Below, one piece after another: positions 1 to 7,928 of a stretch of 45,845 nt of DNA. Positions within the stretch are counted from its first letter, which is position 1; each line of letters starts with the position of its first letter. Location: the IMG/VR virus record IMGVR_UViG_3300028388_001884, positions 5,024 through 50,868 of that record; one strand, 5' to 3'. The notes beneath the pieces were generated by a model. It was given only the letters and a program-made list of their open reading frames with translations. It had not been told where the DNA came from and ran no database searches. The stretch comes from a virus. A program made the position numbers and the translations under genes.

Positions 1-456
1 AAAAAAATTAAGTATGATGATATGTATTATGTCAATAATGGTGTAATATGTAATCATAAAACTGGTTATCCTGGACAAGAAAAATTTAATAATATAAATG
101 GTGGTCTTGGTTGGATGCCTTGTTATGATATATCAGGTACAAGACAACATAGTTCTGTTGAATATATTGAAGTTGAAAGACTTGATGATGGTTTTGTATT
201 TGAGGTTGGTCATACAGTTATTATCAATGAAGGTCCTATCAAAAGACTTAGACTTGTAGCTGGTTTATATCAATACTCTTGTCAAGATGAAAATGGTTGG
301 AGAAATCTTGATGATATACCACTTGTAGATAAATCATTGACTATTACTGAAGATTTAAATCAGAAAGTAAAATCTTTACAAGAAGAAGTTGCTGATTTAA
401 GAGTAAGAGTAGATGAATTTATAAAAAGAGAAAAATCTTTAATTTTATTATTATGA
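1..456 (+). CDS. Hypothetical phage protein, probably cut by the left edge
   Basis: I do not recognise this protein. The reading frame is open from base 1; the first in-frame ATG is at position 22 (144 residues), so the true start may lie outside the window. The C-terminal 35 residues are a likely coiled coil (heptad-like LNQKVKSLQEEVADLRVRV) and the protein ends in a short run of Ile/Leu. A central ERLDDGFVFEVG segment resembles ERLSDGTFFSYQ in the next gene, so the two may share a small fold. The stop overlaps the next start as ATGA (453-456), indicating translational coupling. Function unknown. Confidence 0.6.
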   Translation, partial: KKIKYDDMYYVNNGVICNHKTGYPGQEKFNNINGGLGWMPCYDISGTRQHSSVEYIEVERLDDGFVFEVGHTVIINEGPIKRLRLVAGLYQYSCQDENGWRNLDDIPLVDKSLTITEDLNQKVKSLQEEVADLRVRVDEFIKREKSLILLL

Positions 457-695
457 TACCAAAAGGATATAGAATAGCTACATTGTATGGTACTACTAAT
501 AATAATAGAGGTATTACCTATGAAGTTTTAGAATCAGGTCATGTATATGGTCCTGCTAGTAAATATATTGGTCACATGTCTGATATTATTATTGGAGCAG
601 GTTTTGAGATTGATATGATAGAAAGATTATCTGATGGTACTTTCTTTTCATATCAGTATTTTATTAAACAACAAAAATTACTGTTATTATTATGA
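453..695 (+). CDS. Small hypothetical protein, possibly related to the upstream gene
   Basis: 80 residues, unknown function. It contains MIERLSDGTFF, resembling ERLDDGFVFE in the preceding protein, and like that protein ends in a Leu-rich tail (LLLLL) encoded by TTATTATTATGA. It overlaps both neighbours by ATGA (453-456 and 692-695), so the first three genes are probably translationally coupled. The resemblance is short and could reflect a shared beta-hairpin rather than homology. Confidence 0.55.
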   Translation: MIPKGYRIATLYGTTNNNRGITYEVLESGHVYGPASKYIGHMSDIIIGAGFEIDMIERLSDGTFFSYQYFIKQQKLLLLL

Positions 696-1240
696 CAATA
701 AATGAAGAAATTTACCCTATACTCAAGGAGTATGGAATAGTGAGAGAAGATGGAATATCCTATTTATTGATGAGGTATTTTGGTTGTAAACCTACTTTTA
801 TTCCTGATAGTCTTGTAACAAAGATTAATATGACAGGTATCATATATATGGATAAAAACAATACTCTTCAATGGAAGATACCATTGTTTAATGACCAGAT
901 TACTGCATTTGATTGGGTAAAGAAAGAATATCAACAATTATTCAAGGATGCAAATCCTGAAAAAGCAGGTAATGGTAATACTTGTGTAAGATTGATGAAA
1001 TCTTTCTTTGCTGCTAATCCTGATGTGAGAAAAGATGAGGTAATTGAAGCTACTAAAATGTATATTAGGAACAATGACCCAAGGTATATTAGATTTTCTC
1101 ATTATTTCATCTCTAAAGGTAAAGGACTAAACAGGATAGAAGAACTTAAAGATTGGATAGAGAAGTATAGACTTTGGCAGAAAGAAGGTCAAGGTAGAAC
1201 TTCTACAGCCACAACAATGCATTTATGCAGTAACAAATAA
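692..1240 (+). CDS. N-terminal part of a frame-broken DnaB-type helicase, or a stand-alone replication accessory protein
   Basis: 182 residues. Residues about 95-155 (ANPDVRKDEVIEATKMYI, then HYFISKGKG and LKDWIEKY) resemble a small helical domain seen in phage replication accessory proteins; this is a family resemblance from memory. From about residue 165 the frame reads KEGQGRTST, which looks like a Walker A loop with Arg in place of the usual Lys. The expected continuation of a RecA-type helicase fold (AQQCIYAVTNN, then YFSYE) is in the +1 frame, starting after the CC at 1209-1210. The last residues TTMHLCSNK are therefore probably an out-of-frame tail. See the next entry. Confidence 0.5.
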   Translation: MTINEEIYPILKEYGIVREDGISYLLMRYFGCKPTFIPDSLVTKINMTGIIYMDKNNTLQWKIPLFNDQITAFDWVKKEYQQLFKDANPEKAGNGNTCVRLMKSFFAANPDVRKDEVIEATKMYIRNNDPRYIRFSHYFISKGKGLNRIEELKDWIEKYRLWQKEGQGRTSTATTMHLCSNK

Positions 1241-2177
1241 CATACCTATTGAATATACTTATTTCTCTTATGAGATTGATAGGATTAGTAAAGAATATGA
1301 TTTTGCTGCTTATTTCTTAGCTTATGATTATGAGATATTTGAAGTAACATTACCTGAAGGTATTACACATGAAGAAGATAGTGTTATTCCTATATCTGCT
1401 GATTATTTGTTAGGTAAACTTCAAGATGATAATGGAGATACTATTTTAGTAAATCCAGAAATTAAAGAAAAATTACAAGCAGTTTATGATAATCGTATTG
1501 TAAAGATATTTGGTAGATATGCTACTGATGGTACTCAACTGGAAAGAGGTTATATTACCTTTATAGAAGAAAAAGATAATCCAACAGGTGTAAGAAATTA
1601 TATCTTAGAGTATGCTAAGAGAAGAGGTACATTTACTTATGATAAGTTTAAAACCAATGATGGTAAAAGAGGTAAAAGAATTACTGGATATAATCCTCAT
1701 AATCCAGACAAATTCAATATATTTGTAATTGACCACCTCAGAAAATTGATTCCTGAAAGAGGTTTCAAAACTAAGCAAACTGTAGATAAAATGATTGAAT
1801 ATCAGGTAGAACTGAGGAATTGGTGTGGTTATACTTTTATTGATATTATTCACCTTAATAGGTCTATGGCTGATATTCAAAGAGCTAAGATGATGGGTGA
1901 TATGTTGTATCCTAATTCAGATGATATTAAGGATACAGGTAATTTATCAGAAGAAGCTAATCATTTATTTACTATGATGAATCCTAATGATGATAAGTAT
2001 AATTTGAGGAAGCATTTTGGTGCTGAAATCAAAGATACAAAAGGTAATCATTTATATCCTTTAATGAGAACTATACACCTTGTAGAGTCAAGACATACAT
2101 ATTATCCACAACACTTCAGGGTAAATATGCATGGTAATATTAAACAATTTGAACAATTAAAATTAGAACAAAAATAG
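1212..2177 (+). CDS. DnaB-like replicative helicase, RecA-type domain without its own ATG
   Basis: This frame encodes the core of a DnaB/KaiC-type hexameric helicase. IEYTYFSYEIDR matches the strand ending in FSLE of DnaB, NIFVIDHLRKL is the Walker B strand, FIDIIHLNR matches the conserved LNR strand, and DTGNLSEEANHLF matches the SG.IEQDAD segment. The frame has no ATG upstream; the first conventional codon is a TTG at 1407, inside the domain and after the FSYE motif, so it cannot be the true start. Joining it to 692-1209 by skipping one C at 1209-1210 places the P-loop-like GQGRTST about 20 residues before FSYE, the spacing found in DnaB. Either a one-base insertion (mutation or sequence error) or a +1 frameshift would restore one protein of about 495 residues. 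It would unwind DNA at the fork beside the primase at 4170. Confidence 0.7.
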   Translation, partial: QQCIYAVTNNIPIEYTYFSYEIDRISKEYDFAAYFLAYDYEIFEVTLPEGITHEEDSVIPISADYLLGKLQDDNGDTILVNPEIKEKLQAVYDNRIVKIFGRYATDGTQLERGYITFIEEKDNPTGVRNYILEYAKRRGTFTYDKFKTNDGKRGKRITGYNPHNPDKFNIFVIDHLRKLIPERGFKTKQTVDKMIEYQVELRNWCGYTFIDIIHLNRSMADIQRAKMMGDMLYPNSDDIKDTGNLSEEANHLFTMMNPNDDKYNLRKHFGAEIKDTKGNHLYPLMRTIHLVESRHTYYPQHFRVNMHGNIKQFEQLKLEQK

Positions 2178-2178
2178 T

Positions 2179-2886
2179 ATGGCAAAGACATATTGTGTAG
2201 TTGGAGCTTCAGGCTCTGGCAAATCCACTTCATTGGGTAAGGTGGAAGAATTAGGCTTAATAGGCTTAGACCCAAAAGAAACTGCAATTATTAATGTTAT
2301 GGACAAACCATTACCTTTTAGAGGTTCTGGTAGAGATTATGGAACTCCAATTAGTCAAGGTGGTAATTATGCTGCTGTATCTGATGGTGTTACAATGCTT
2401 AAAGTCTTAGCTGCTCTAAATGAGAGAACTGACATTAAGAATGTAGTGATTGATGATGGTCAATATATCATGGCTGAAGAATTTATGTCAAAGGCATTAA
2501 AAAAAGGTTATGATAAATTCAATGAAATAGGTAAGCACATGTATGATGTAATTACTTATGGTAAAAAGATGAGACCAGATATGAATTTCATTATGCTTAT
2601 GCATTCTGAATTAGATGGTACTGGTGGTAGTTACAAGTTAAAGACCATTGGTAAAATGTTAGATGACAAAGTTACTTTAGAAGGTTTGTTTACTGTTGTA
2701 TTATATACTCATGTAGTATTTGATTCAAAAGAAAAGAAAGCTGATTACTACTTTGTTACTAACAAATATAGTGACAATACTAACACAGAAATACCTGCTA
2801 AATCACCTATTGGAATGTTTGATGAATTACTCATTCCCAATGATTTAGGTTTGGTAATTCAAAAAGCAGATGAATATTATGGATAA
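2179..2886 (+). CDS. AAA/RecA-like phage nucleotide-binding ATPase (AAA_24 type)
   Basis: 235 residues. Walker A is GASGSGKST at residues 9-17 and the Walker B strand is NVVIDDGQYI with Asp92-Asp93. This arrangement, an N-terminal P-loop directly at the start and a short RecA-like core, is that of the phage ATPase family called AAA_24, to which Sak4-like recombination ATPases belong. Such proteins are common in Bacteroidota phages next to single-strand-binding proteins and are thought to act in recombination-dependent replication. The start lies one base after the helicase stop. Exact role not shown by the sequence. Confidence 0.8.
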   Translation: MAKTYCVVGASGSGKSTSLGKVEELGLIGLDPKETAIINVMDKPLPFRGSGRDYGTPISQGGNYAAVSDGVTMLKVLAALNERTDIKNVVIDDGQYIMAEEFMSKALKKGYDKFNEIGKHMYDVITYGKKMRPDMNFIMLMHSELDGTGGSYKLKTIGKMLDDKVTLEGLFTVVLYTHVVFDSKEKKADYYFVTNKYSDNTNTEIPAKSPIGMFDELLIPNDLGLVIQKADEYYG

Positions 2887-3049
2887 TTGTATAGCAATTG
2901 TTGCAGCTATATTATCTATAGTTGCATTATTTACTTCTGGTTATGTAATAGTAACCAATAGTAATAAAAAAATCAGGGAAGAAAAAGACCTTGAAACAAA
3001 ACGTCTTGCTGATGAAGCCTGGGAGCTTGAGCAAGATAGATTAGATTGA
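2879..3049 (+). CDS. Small single-pass membrane protein
   Basis: A 56-residue frame that starts inside the end of the ATPase gene (ATGG overlap at 2879) and ends at TGA 3047-3049. Residues 4-25 form one hydrophobic helix (IAIVAAILSIVALFTSGYVIV), followed by a highly charged tail (KKIREEKDLETKR). Coding is supported by tight coupling to the gene before it and by the membrane-helix plus charged-tail pattern. Function unknown. Confidence 0.6.
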   Translation: MDNCIAIVAAILSIVALFTSGYVIVTNSNKKIREEKDLETKRLADEAWELEQDRLD

Positions 3050-3054
3050 GTTTT

Positions 3055-3070
3055 TTTGTTAATTAACAAA
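3055..3070. promoter_or_regulatory. AT-only palindrome in the intergenic leader
   Basis: TTTGTTAATTAACAAA is a perfect 16-base inverted repeat between the membrane gene and the DNA-binding protein gene, followed by another AT-rich block (AAATTTTAAATTT). It has no GC stem, so an intrinsic terminator is unlikely. An operator for the helix-turn-helix protein encoded just downstream, or a promoter region, is possible. A similar AAATTTTAAAATTT block precedes the ubiquitin-like gene at 5925. Confidence 0.35.
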
Positions 3071-3086
3071 TTTTAAATTTTTTATT

Positions 3087-3365
3087 ATGTCTGAAAGAAA
3101 ACAGATAAAAGTTACTGATGTTCTGGAATTACTTAAACAAGGTATGACCAGAGCTGAAATTAGAGAACACTTGGGATTGACCCATAGTGGATTGAGAACA
3201 TTGTTTTCTCACCCTAAGCTGAAAGGTAAAAAACCTCACAAACAACCTGAATTTATCATCATTGATGATACTGAAGCTGATGTGCAGGAATCACCTGATG
3301 CTTCACCTGGCTCAGATAGTCATGCTGATACTGATGTTCATGCAAATGCTGACCAGCAACTTTAA
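3087..3365 (+). CDS. Small helix-turn-helix DNA-binding protein with acidic tail
   Basis: 92 residues. Residues about 8-45 form a helix-turn-helix (VLELLKQGMTRAEIREHLGL, then THSGLRTLFSHPKLKG), followed by a basic KGKKPHK patch and a C-terminal half rich in Asp, Glu, Ser and Ala. The basic DNA-binding head with acidic tail suggests a transcription or replication accessory factor. It sits between the ATPase and the putative SSB with an AT-rich leader and no Shine-Dalgarno site. The palindrome at 3055-3070 could be its operator (inference). Confidence 0.6.
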   Translation: MSERKQIKVTDVLELLKQGMTRAEIREHLGLTHSGLRTLFSHPKLKGKKPHKQPEFIIIDDTEADVQESPDASPGSDSHADTDVHANADQQL

Positions 3366-3396
3366 ATCATTTATTAATTCTTAAAAAAAGAAAATT

Positions 3397-4152
3397 ATGT
3401 CAGAACAGGCACAAATGATGGGATATGGTTATATTGATGATACTGATGAATCCCTAAAATCAAAAACAGGTGGTCAATTTGGATTGAACACTCCTGCTTT
3501 CTTAACGAAATTTGAACTTAATCCTAATGCTGGAGCTGATGGAGCTGCACAAGATGCAATTGACATCACTATCCAAGTAGAGGATAAAGAGTTCAGAAGT
3601 CGTATTTATCCAACTAACAAGGTGTATAACAAAGATGGTGATGAAATTACTGATAGAACTACACCTGAGTATGTGAAAGCATACAATTTAGATTGGTCTC
3701 AGAAAAATGCTGTAATTGTACACTTACTTAAAGCATTCAGAACAGAAGAAGAAATCAAACAGGCTCTTTCAACGCCATTGAACTCTTTTGCTGATTTTGC
3801 TAGAGTAGTTACAGGATTATTACCAGCAGATTCTGAGAAGAAACCTCTTGATGTATTCCTTGAATATCAATGGAGTATTGGTGATGGACAAGATAGAACT
3901 TATCTTCAGTTACCAAAAAACATGAAAGGTGGTTATTTTGTATGTGCTACTGTAACACCTAATGGAACTTGGACTAAGGTTCAAGATGACAAAGGTTTAC
4001 GTTATGTAGATGCAAATGGAAATGAACATCCTTTTACAAGGGATAAAAACTTCAAGTCAGGTAAAAAAGCAAACCAGCAGATAGAAGGAGAAGAAGCTAG
4101 TAATGCTGCTTTAGAAGGAGCTGCATCATCTGCTTCTGAAGGAACTTGGTAA
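3397..4152 (+). CDS. Putative single-stranded DNA-binding protein
   Basis: 251 residues. No catalytic motif is visible. The beta-rich core (DITIQVEDKEFRSRIYPTN, YFVCATVTPNGTW), the low-complexity C-terminal tail rich in Glu, Ala and Ser ending in a terminal aromatic (SEGTW), and the position directly upstream of the primase fit the phage SSB that crAss-like phages encode in this module. A tail ending in an aromatic residue is typical of SSBs that recruit partners. This is an assignment by context and overall character, not by a diagnostic motif; another beta-sandwich protein is possible. Confidence 0.45.
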   Translation: MSEQAQMMGYGYIDDTDESLKSKTGGQFGLNTPAFLTKFELNPNAGADGAAQDAIDITIQVEDKEFRSRIYPTNKVYNKDGDEITDRTTPEYVKAYNLDWSQKNAVIVHLLKAFRTEEEIKQALSTPLNSFADFARVVTGLLPADSEKKPLDVFLEYQWSIGDGQDRTYLQLPKNMKGGYFVCATVTPNGTWTKVQDDKGLRYVDANGNEHPFTRDKNFKSGKKANQQIEGEEASNAALEGAASSASEGTW

Positions 4153-4169
4153 TTTTAAAATAATAAACT

Positions 4170-5177
4170 ATGAGTTATGGTTACTCTTCTGATAATTTAG
4201 ATAGGAGAGGTTTCATAGATAAGAATAAAATTCTAAAATATGTTTCAGAAAAACAAATCTATGAATTAGTATTTGGATTTCAACCTGAAGAGTATCAGTA
4301 TGTTAGGTCTCCTTTAAGAGATGATAACTCACCTGGTGCTTGGTTTGAAACAACAGAATTTGGTCTTGTCTTTAGAGACTTCAATTATAAAAATAGACCT
4401 TTGGACTGCTTTGCTGTAGTACAGGACTATTTCAACTTACCTAATTTTTATGCTACTCTTAATTTTATTTATGAGAAGTTGATTGAAGGTAAAAGTCTCA
4501 ATGAGAGACACTTTACTCAAAAGAGTAACAAGAAAAAAGATGTTGAGATATTTTGTGAAAGTAGAAACTTTACTAAACAGGATAGAAGATTCTGGACTAA
4601 GTATGGTATCTCAAAGCAGAATTTGATTGATGATAAAGTATTTCCAATAAGGAAGTATCAGATGACCAATACAAAGTCAGGAGATATAAATGTAAAAGTG
4701 AGACAACTTTCTTATCTTTTTGGAGAGTTTGGAAAGAGAAAGAAATTATATTTTCCCAATGCTGAAAAGTCAAAGAGATTCCTTACTAATTGTACCAAAA
4801 ATGATATTGGTGCATTGGATACTTTATCACCTTATGGAAGACAATTATTACTAACAAAATCTTATAAAGATTGTAGAGTGATGAGAAATCAAGGAAAAAA
4901 TTCATGCTGGTTACAGAATGAAGGTATGTTTCCATCAATTGATTTACTATTATCTATAGTTAAAAGATTCTCTTATGTGATAGTCTTCTTTGATAATGAT
5001 GCACAAGGTATCAAAGCATCTCAACAATTAACTCAAATTATTAATAATCATTTTCCAGGAAAGGCTAGTCCTTTGTGGCTGCCAGAATCATTGAATCAGC
5101 AGGGTATTAGTGACCCTGCTGATTTATATGAAAAGAAAGGTAGAAATGAATTAAATCAATTCCTTAATAGATTATGA
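4170..5177 (+). CDS. DnaG-type primase
   Basis: 335 residues. The N-terminal region has SPLRDDNSPGAWF (47-59) and FRDFNY (69-74), the pattern of DnaG-family zinc-binding/CHC2-like domains, but without the zinc-ligand cysteines. The TOPRIM domain is clear: LLLTKSYKDCRVM (226-238) holds the conserved Lys, VIVFFDNDAQG (270-280) supplies the metal-binding Asp275 and Asp277, and DPADLYEKKG is the later KDPDD-like strand. It would make RNA primers for the fork together with the DnaB-like helicase. Its end overlaps the next gene by ATGA (5174-5177). Confidence 0.85.
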   Translation: MSYGYSSDNLDRRGFIDKNKILKYVSEKQIYELVFGFQPEEYQYVRSPLRDDNSPGAWFETTEFGLVFRDFNYKNRPLDCFAVVQDYFNLPNFYATLNFIYEKLIEGKSLNERHFTQKSNKKKDVEIFCESRNFTKQDRRFWTKYGISKQNLIDDKVFPIRKYQMTNTKSGDINVKVRQLSYLFGEFGKRKKLYFPNAEKSKRFLTNCTKNDIGALDTLSPYGRQLLLTKSYKDCRVMRNQGKNSCWLQNEGMFPSIDLLLSIVKRFSYVIVFFDNDAQGIKASQQLTQIINNHFPGKASPLWLPESLNQQGISDPADLYEKKGRNELNQFLNRL

Positions 5178-5905
5178 ATCCTAAAGAAATAATAGATGAG
5201 TCTTGGAATCCTATTTTACCAAAATTGAACCAAGAACCATTAACAACACTTAATAAGGATATATTACCTAATATATCTTATCAACCCAGACCTGAAAACA
5301 TCTTTAGAGTGTTTTCTATGCCTGTAAATCAGATAAAGGTGGTAATACTAGGGCAAGACCCATATCCTACACCAGGTGATGCTATAGGATACTCATTTGC
5401 TACCATACCTGAAAGAAAAATACCAGCAAGTCTAAGAATTATTGCTAAAGAAATTGAAAATGAAGGATTAAAAACAGGATTTTTTGATTCTGATATTCCT
5501 CATTGGAAAACTCTTGAGCATTGGACACATGAAGGTATATTTCTATTAAATACAGCATTGACTGTAGAGACTGCCAAAGCAGGTAGTCATTTAAAATATT
5601 GGTCAGATTGGACTAAAACTGTCATTCAATTTATATCTAGTCAGAACCCATGTATTTGGATACTCTGGGGAAAGAAAGCACAGAGCTTCATCCCAAACAT
5701 CTTAAACCCATTTCATGTTAAAGGTTATGATAAAGATACTATTGAAGATATACCATCTAATCCTGACTATAATTATATTCTGACTGCACCACACCCAGCA
5801 GCAGAATTATACTCTGGTGGAAACGCTGGATTTTATGGGTGTAATCATTTTATATTTGTTAACAAAATTCTTACTAAATTAGGTAAGGATACAATTATTT
5901 ATTAA
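5174..5905 (+). CDS. ung: Uracil-DNA glycosylase, family 1 (Ung)
   Basis: 243 residues, close to the usual length for the family. The water-activating loop GQDPYPTPG begins at residue 60 (catalytic Asp62), the uracil-recognition Asn lies in LLNTALT (Asn126), and the leucine-loop region has APHPAAELYSG with catalytic His207. The enzyme removes uracil from DNA. With the dUTPase (21,526), thymidylate synthase (17,214) and ribonucleotide reductase (18,760) it forms a set that keeps uracil out of phage DNA. It overlaps the primase gene by four bases, so the two are probably translated together. Confidence 0.95.
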   Translation: MNPKEIIDESWNPILPKLNQEPLTTLNKDILPNISYQPRPENIFRVFSMPVNQIKVVILGQDPYPTPGDAIGYSFATIPERKIPASLRIIAKEIENEGLKTGFFDSDIPHWKTLEHWTHEGIFLLNTALTVETAKAGSHLKYWSDWTKTVIQFISSQNPCIWILWGKKAQSFIPNILNPFHVKGYDKDTIEDIPSNPDYNYILTAPHPAAELYSGGNAGFYGCNHFIFVNKILTKLGKDTIIY

Positions 5906-5924
5906 TTATTAAATTTTAAAATTT

Positions 5925-6608
5925 ATGAGTACTCAAGCAATGAGAACTGTTACAGTTTTCTCAACAAAAGGAAGTAGAAGAGCAAAAATTGAAACTGATG
6001 TTACCACATGGGGTGAACTTAGGTCTTTGGTTGAAAAAGAAGGTTATGATGTAGATAAACTACATGCAACTGAGAACATTAGACGTACTGATTTAACACA
6101 CAAAGATGCTGTGTTACCTATGTCAGCTTTCACACTTTTTATGAGACCTAAGAAAACCAAGTCTGGTGGAAACTATGACAATATGGGTTTTACTCAGCTC
6201 AGAGGTGAATTAGATGATGAAGATAAATCCATCATTTCTGAGCAAACTGGTAAAAATTGGACTCAATGTTCAACAGAGGATTTGAGGAATTATTTAAATT
6301 CTAAGACTCCAGGTACTTCAAGTCCTGAACAAGTGGTTGAACAAGAAGTAATTGGAGAAGAAGTAGTTGAAGTATCAGAAGAAACATCTGAGAGAATCAA
6401 TGAAATTAATTCTCTTTTAGATAATATTAGTCAAAAAGTCAATGAACAGATTTCTGAAGTAAAGGAAAAAATCAATAACTTGGCTAATATTGAAGATTTA
6501 GTTGAAAAAGCTAAATTACAAGCAGAAGCTGAGATATTAGAAAAAGCTGAACAAGAAGAAATTGAAAGATTACTTCATGAAGCTGATGATTTAATGTCTG
6601 GATTCTAA
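5925..6608 (+). CDS. Ubiquitin-like beta-grasp protein with internal Gly-Gly and coiled-coil tail
   Basis: 227 residues. Residues 6-82 have the size and pattern of a beta-grasp ubiquitin-like domain: two N-terminal strands (RTVTVFSTKGSRRAKIET), a helix (TTWGELRSLVEKEG), then strands ending FTLFMRPKKTKSGG, with Ser80-Gly81-Gly82 where ubiquitin-type proteins end. After the Gly-Gly come about 145 further residues: an acidic linker rich in Val and Glu and a long coiled coil (about 150-220). A JAB protease such as the one at 7840 could cut after Gly82 to expose the C-terminus. The gene has an AT-only leader, is followed by a strong terminator (6634-6664), and precedes E2-, JAB- and E1-like genes. 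It resembles prokaryotic Prok_Ub/PRTRC-C proteins (recalled, not searched). Confidence 0.7.
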   Translation: MSTQAMRTVTVFSTKGSRRAKIETDVTTWGELRSLVEKEGYDVDKLHATENIRRTDLTHKDAVLPMSAFTLFMRPKKTKSGGNYDNMGFTQLRGELDDEDKSIISEQTGKNWTQCSTEDLRNYLNSKTPGTSSPEQVVEQEVIGEEVVEVSEETSERINEINSLLDNISQKVNEQISEVKEKINNLANIEDLVEKAKLQAEAEILEKAEQEEIERLLHEADDLMSGF

Positions 6609-6633
6609 GAAAACTTTAAATTATTTTACTTAT

Positions 6634-6664
6634 AAAGTGTGCAGTATATCTGCACACTTTTTTT
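6634..6664 (+). terminator. Intrinsic terminator between the ubiquitin-like gene and its enzymes
   Basis: AAAGTGTGCAG and CTGCACACTTT form a perfect 11-bp stem around the loop TATAT, followed at once by a run of T (6658-6664). It lies 25 bases after the ubiquitin-like stop codon. It would end most transcripts there, letting some read through into the enzyme genes, so modifier would be made in excess over its enzymes (inference). A possible start codon at 6639 lies inside this hairpin and is not credible. Confidence 0.85.
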
Positions 6665-6677
6665 AAATCGTTTTACT

Positions 6678-7928
6678 ATGAGAAAAATCAATATGAACCA
6701 TGTAGAAACTCATTCTTTTTCTACATACAGAGGTCAATATATCAAAAATCTTAGGAGATTAGGTATGACAAAGAAGAAATCATGGATTGAAAGAATGGTT
6801 AAATCTGGTTATATAGGTGTTAATAAAGATACTGTTGCTAGTTCTACTTCTGAGTTATATTGGAAATCTGATTGGGAACAGGCATATTTAAAACAAATAT
6901 TTGCTATTATAGATACTCTTGAAGTTGCTCATCCTGGAAATTGGGATATGCATATTCAAGAACATCTTAATAAATATCGTAATGAATCTAATGAAAAAAG
7001 GTATCTTTATTCATTACATCCTATAATTAGATACCCTAAATTTATTATAAGTAATAGTGATGGTGAAGAAGCAGAAATTAGAGATTTGATAGTAGCTTTA
7101 CCATTAGCTAAAAACCCTGATTTCTTAGATTTTACTTTTGAAATTAATATTATAATGGGTACTAGATATAATTTTTGTTATGAACATTATACATCTCGTT
7201 ATCTTCATAGTCATTTAGTTTCATCAAGTTATCCTGCTGGAGATATACTTAGTTTTTGTCTAGGTGAAGATGATTTACAAGATATAATAATGGAAATCTC
7301 AGGTAACGGTTTTGATGAAAATATGTTTGGTCTTTTTATATCTATGTTAGATAATATGGTTAAATGGGAATCTTTAGAAGGTGTTCCATATAATTATATT
7401 GCAGAAATAGTTACTAAAAATGAAGACAATAGAATCTCACCAACTAGTAGTGAAATTAGTGTTTTATATAGAAATACTTTTAGACCTTGGCTTCAATCTG
7501 AATCAGAACTTCCTGTAAACTTTGTTTATAATAAAGGTAGGTATCAGATTAAAAAAGATGATGATTACAATCAGTTTGTTAAAAAATTTATCATGACTTA
7601 TGAAAGATTGATATATTTATATTTGTGTAAAGAGAAAGATGGTTATTACTATTCCCCTAAACAATCATCACAAAATGATATACCTGATTTATTAGAATCA
7701 TTACAAAATTATTATGAATATTCAGAACCCCCATTTACCTATATATCAGGTAAAAAAATAAAAACTCAGATTCGCAGAACAAAATTTGACGAAACTGAAG
7801 ATATTAACACATTTAATGTACACCCAAAATTATTAGATTATGTCGCAACTCAACTCGAAAGAGAACTTTACGAAAAAGCAGTTATCAGTAGTGCAGTTGA
7901 AGCAAGAGCTGAAATTAGTAATGCCTGA
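6678..7928 (+). CDS. E2-like (UBC-fold) protein of the ubiquitin-like cluster
   Basis: 416 residues from the ATG at 6678, chosen because the upstream in-frame ATG at 6639 lies in the terminator hairpin. Residues about 115-200 fit a prokaryotic E2 fold: RYPKFIISNSDGE, then strands LIVALPL and FTFEINIIM, then RYLHSHLVSS (His177, His179) and GDILSFCLGEDDL with Cys194. An HxH shortly before a CLG cysteine is the pattern of bacterial E2-like proteins, in which the Cys carries the ubiquitin-like thioester. The remaining 200 residues are not recognised. The gene follows a ubiquitin-like gene and precedes JAB and E1 genes, which supports the reading. The fold assignment is inferred from motif and context. 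Confidence 0.55.
   Translation: MRKINMNHVETHSFSTYRGQYIKNLRRLGMTKKKSWIERMVKSGYIGVNKDTVASSTSELYWKSDWEQAYLKQIFAIIDTLEVAHPGNWDMHIQEHLNKYRNESNEKRYLYSLHPIIRYPKFIISNSDGEEAEIRDLIVALPLAKNPDFLDFTFEINIIMGTRYNFCYEHYTSRYLHSHLVSSSYPAGDILSFCLGEDDLQDIIMEISGNGFDENMFGLFISMLDNMVKWESLEGVPYNYIAEIVTKNEDNRISPTSSEISVLYRNTFRPWLQSESELPVNFVYNKGRYQIKKDDDYNQFVKKFIMTYERLIYLYLCKEKDGYYYSPKQSSQNDIPDLLESLQNYYEYSEPPFTYISGKKIKTQIRRTKFDETEDINTFNVHPKLLDYVATQLERELYEKAVISSAVEARAEISNA

Noticed and set aside
1407-1409. TTG start of the helicase core
   Set aside because: Conserved helicase sequence (YFSYEIDR) lies upstream of it in the same frame.
6639-6677. A start codon at 6639 for the E2-like protein
   Set aside because: It lies inside the terminator hairpin and adds a peptide (QYICTLFLNRFT) without relation to the domain; ATG 6678 has a normal A/T-rich leader.
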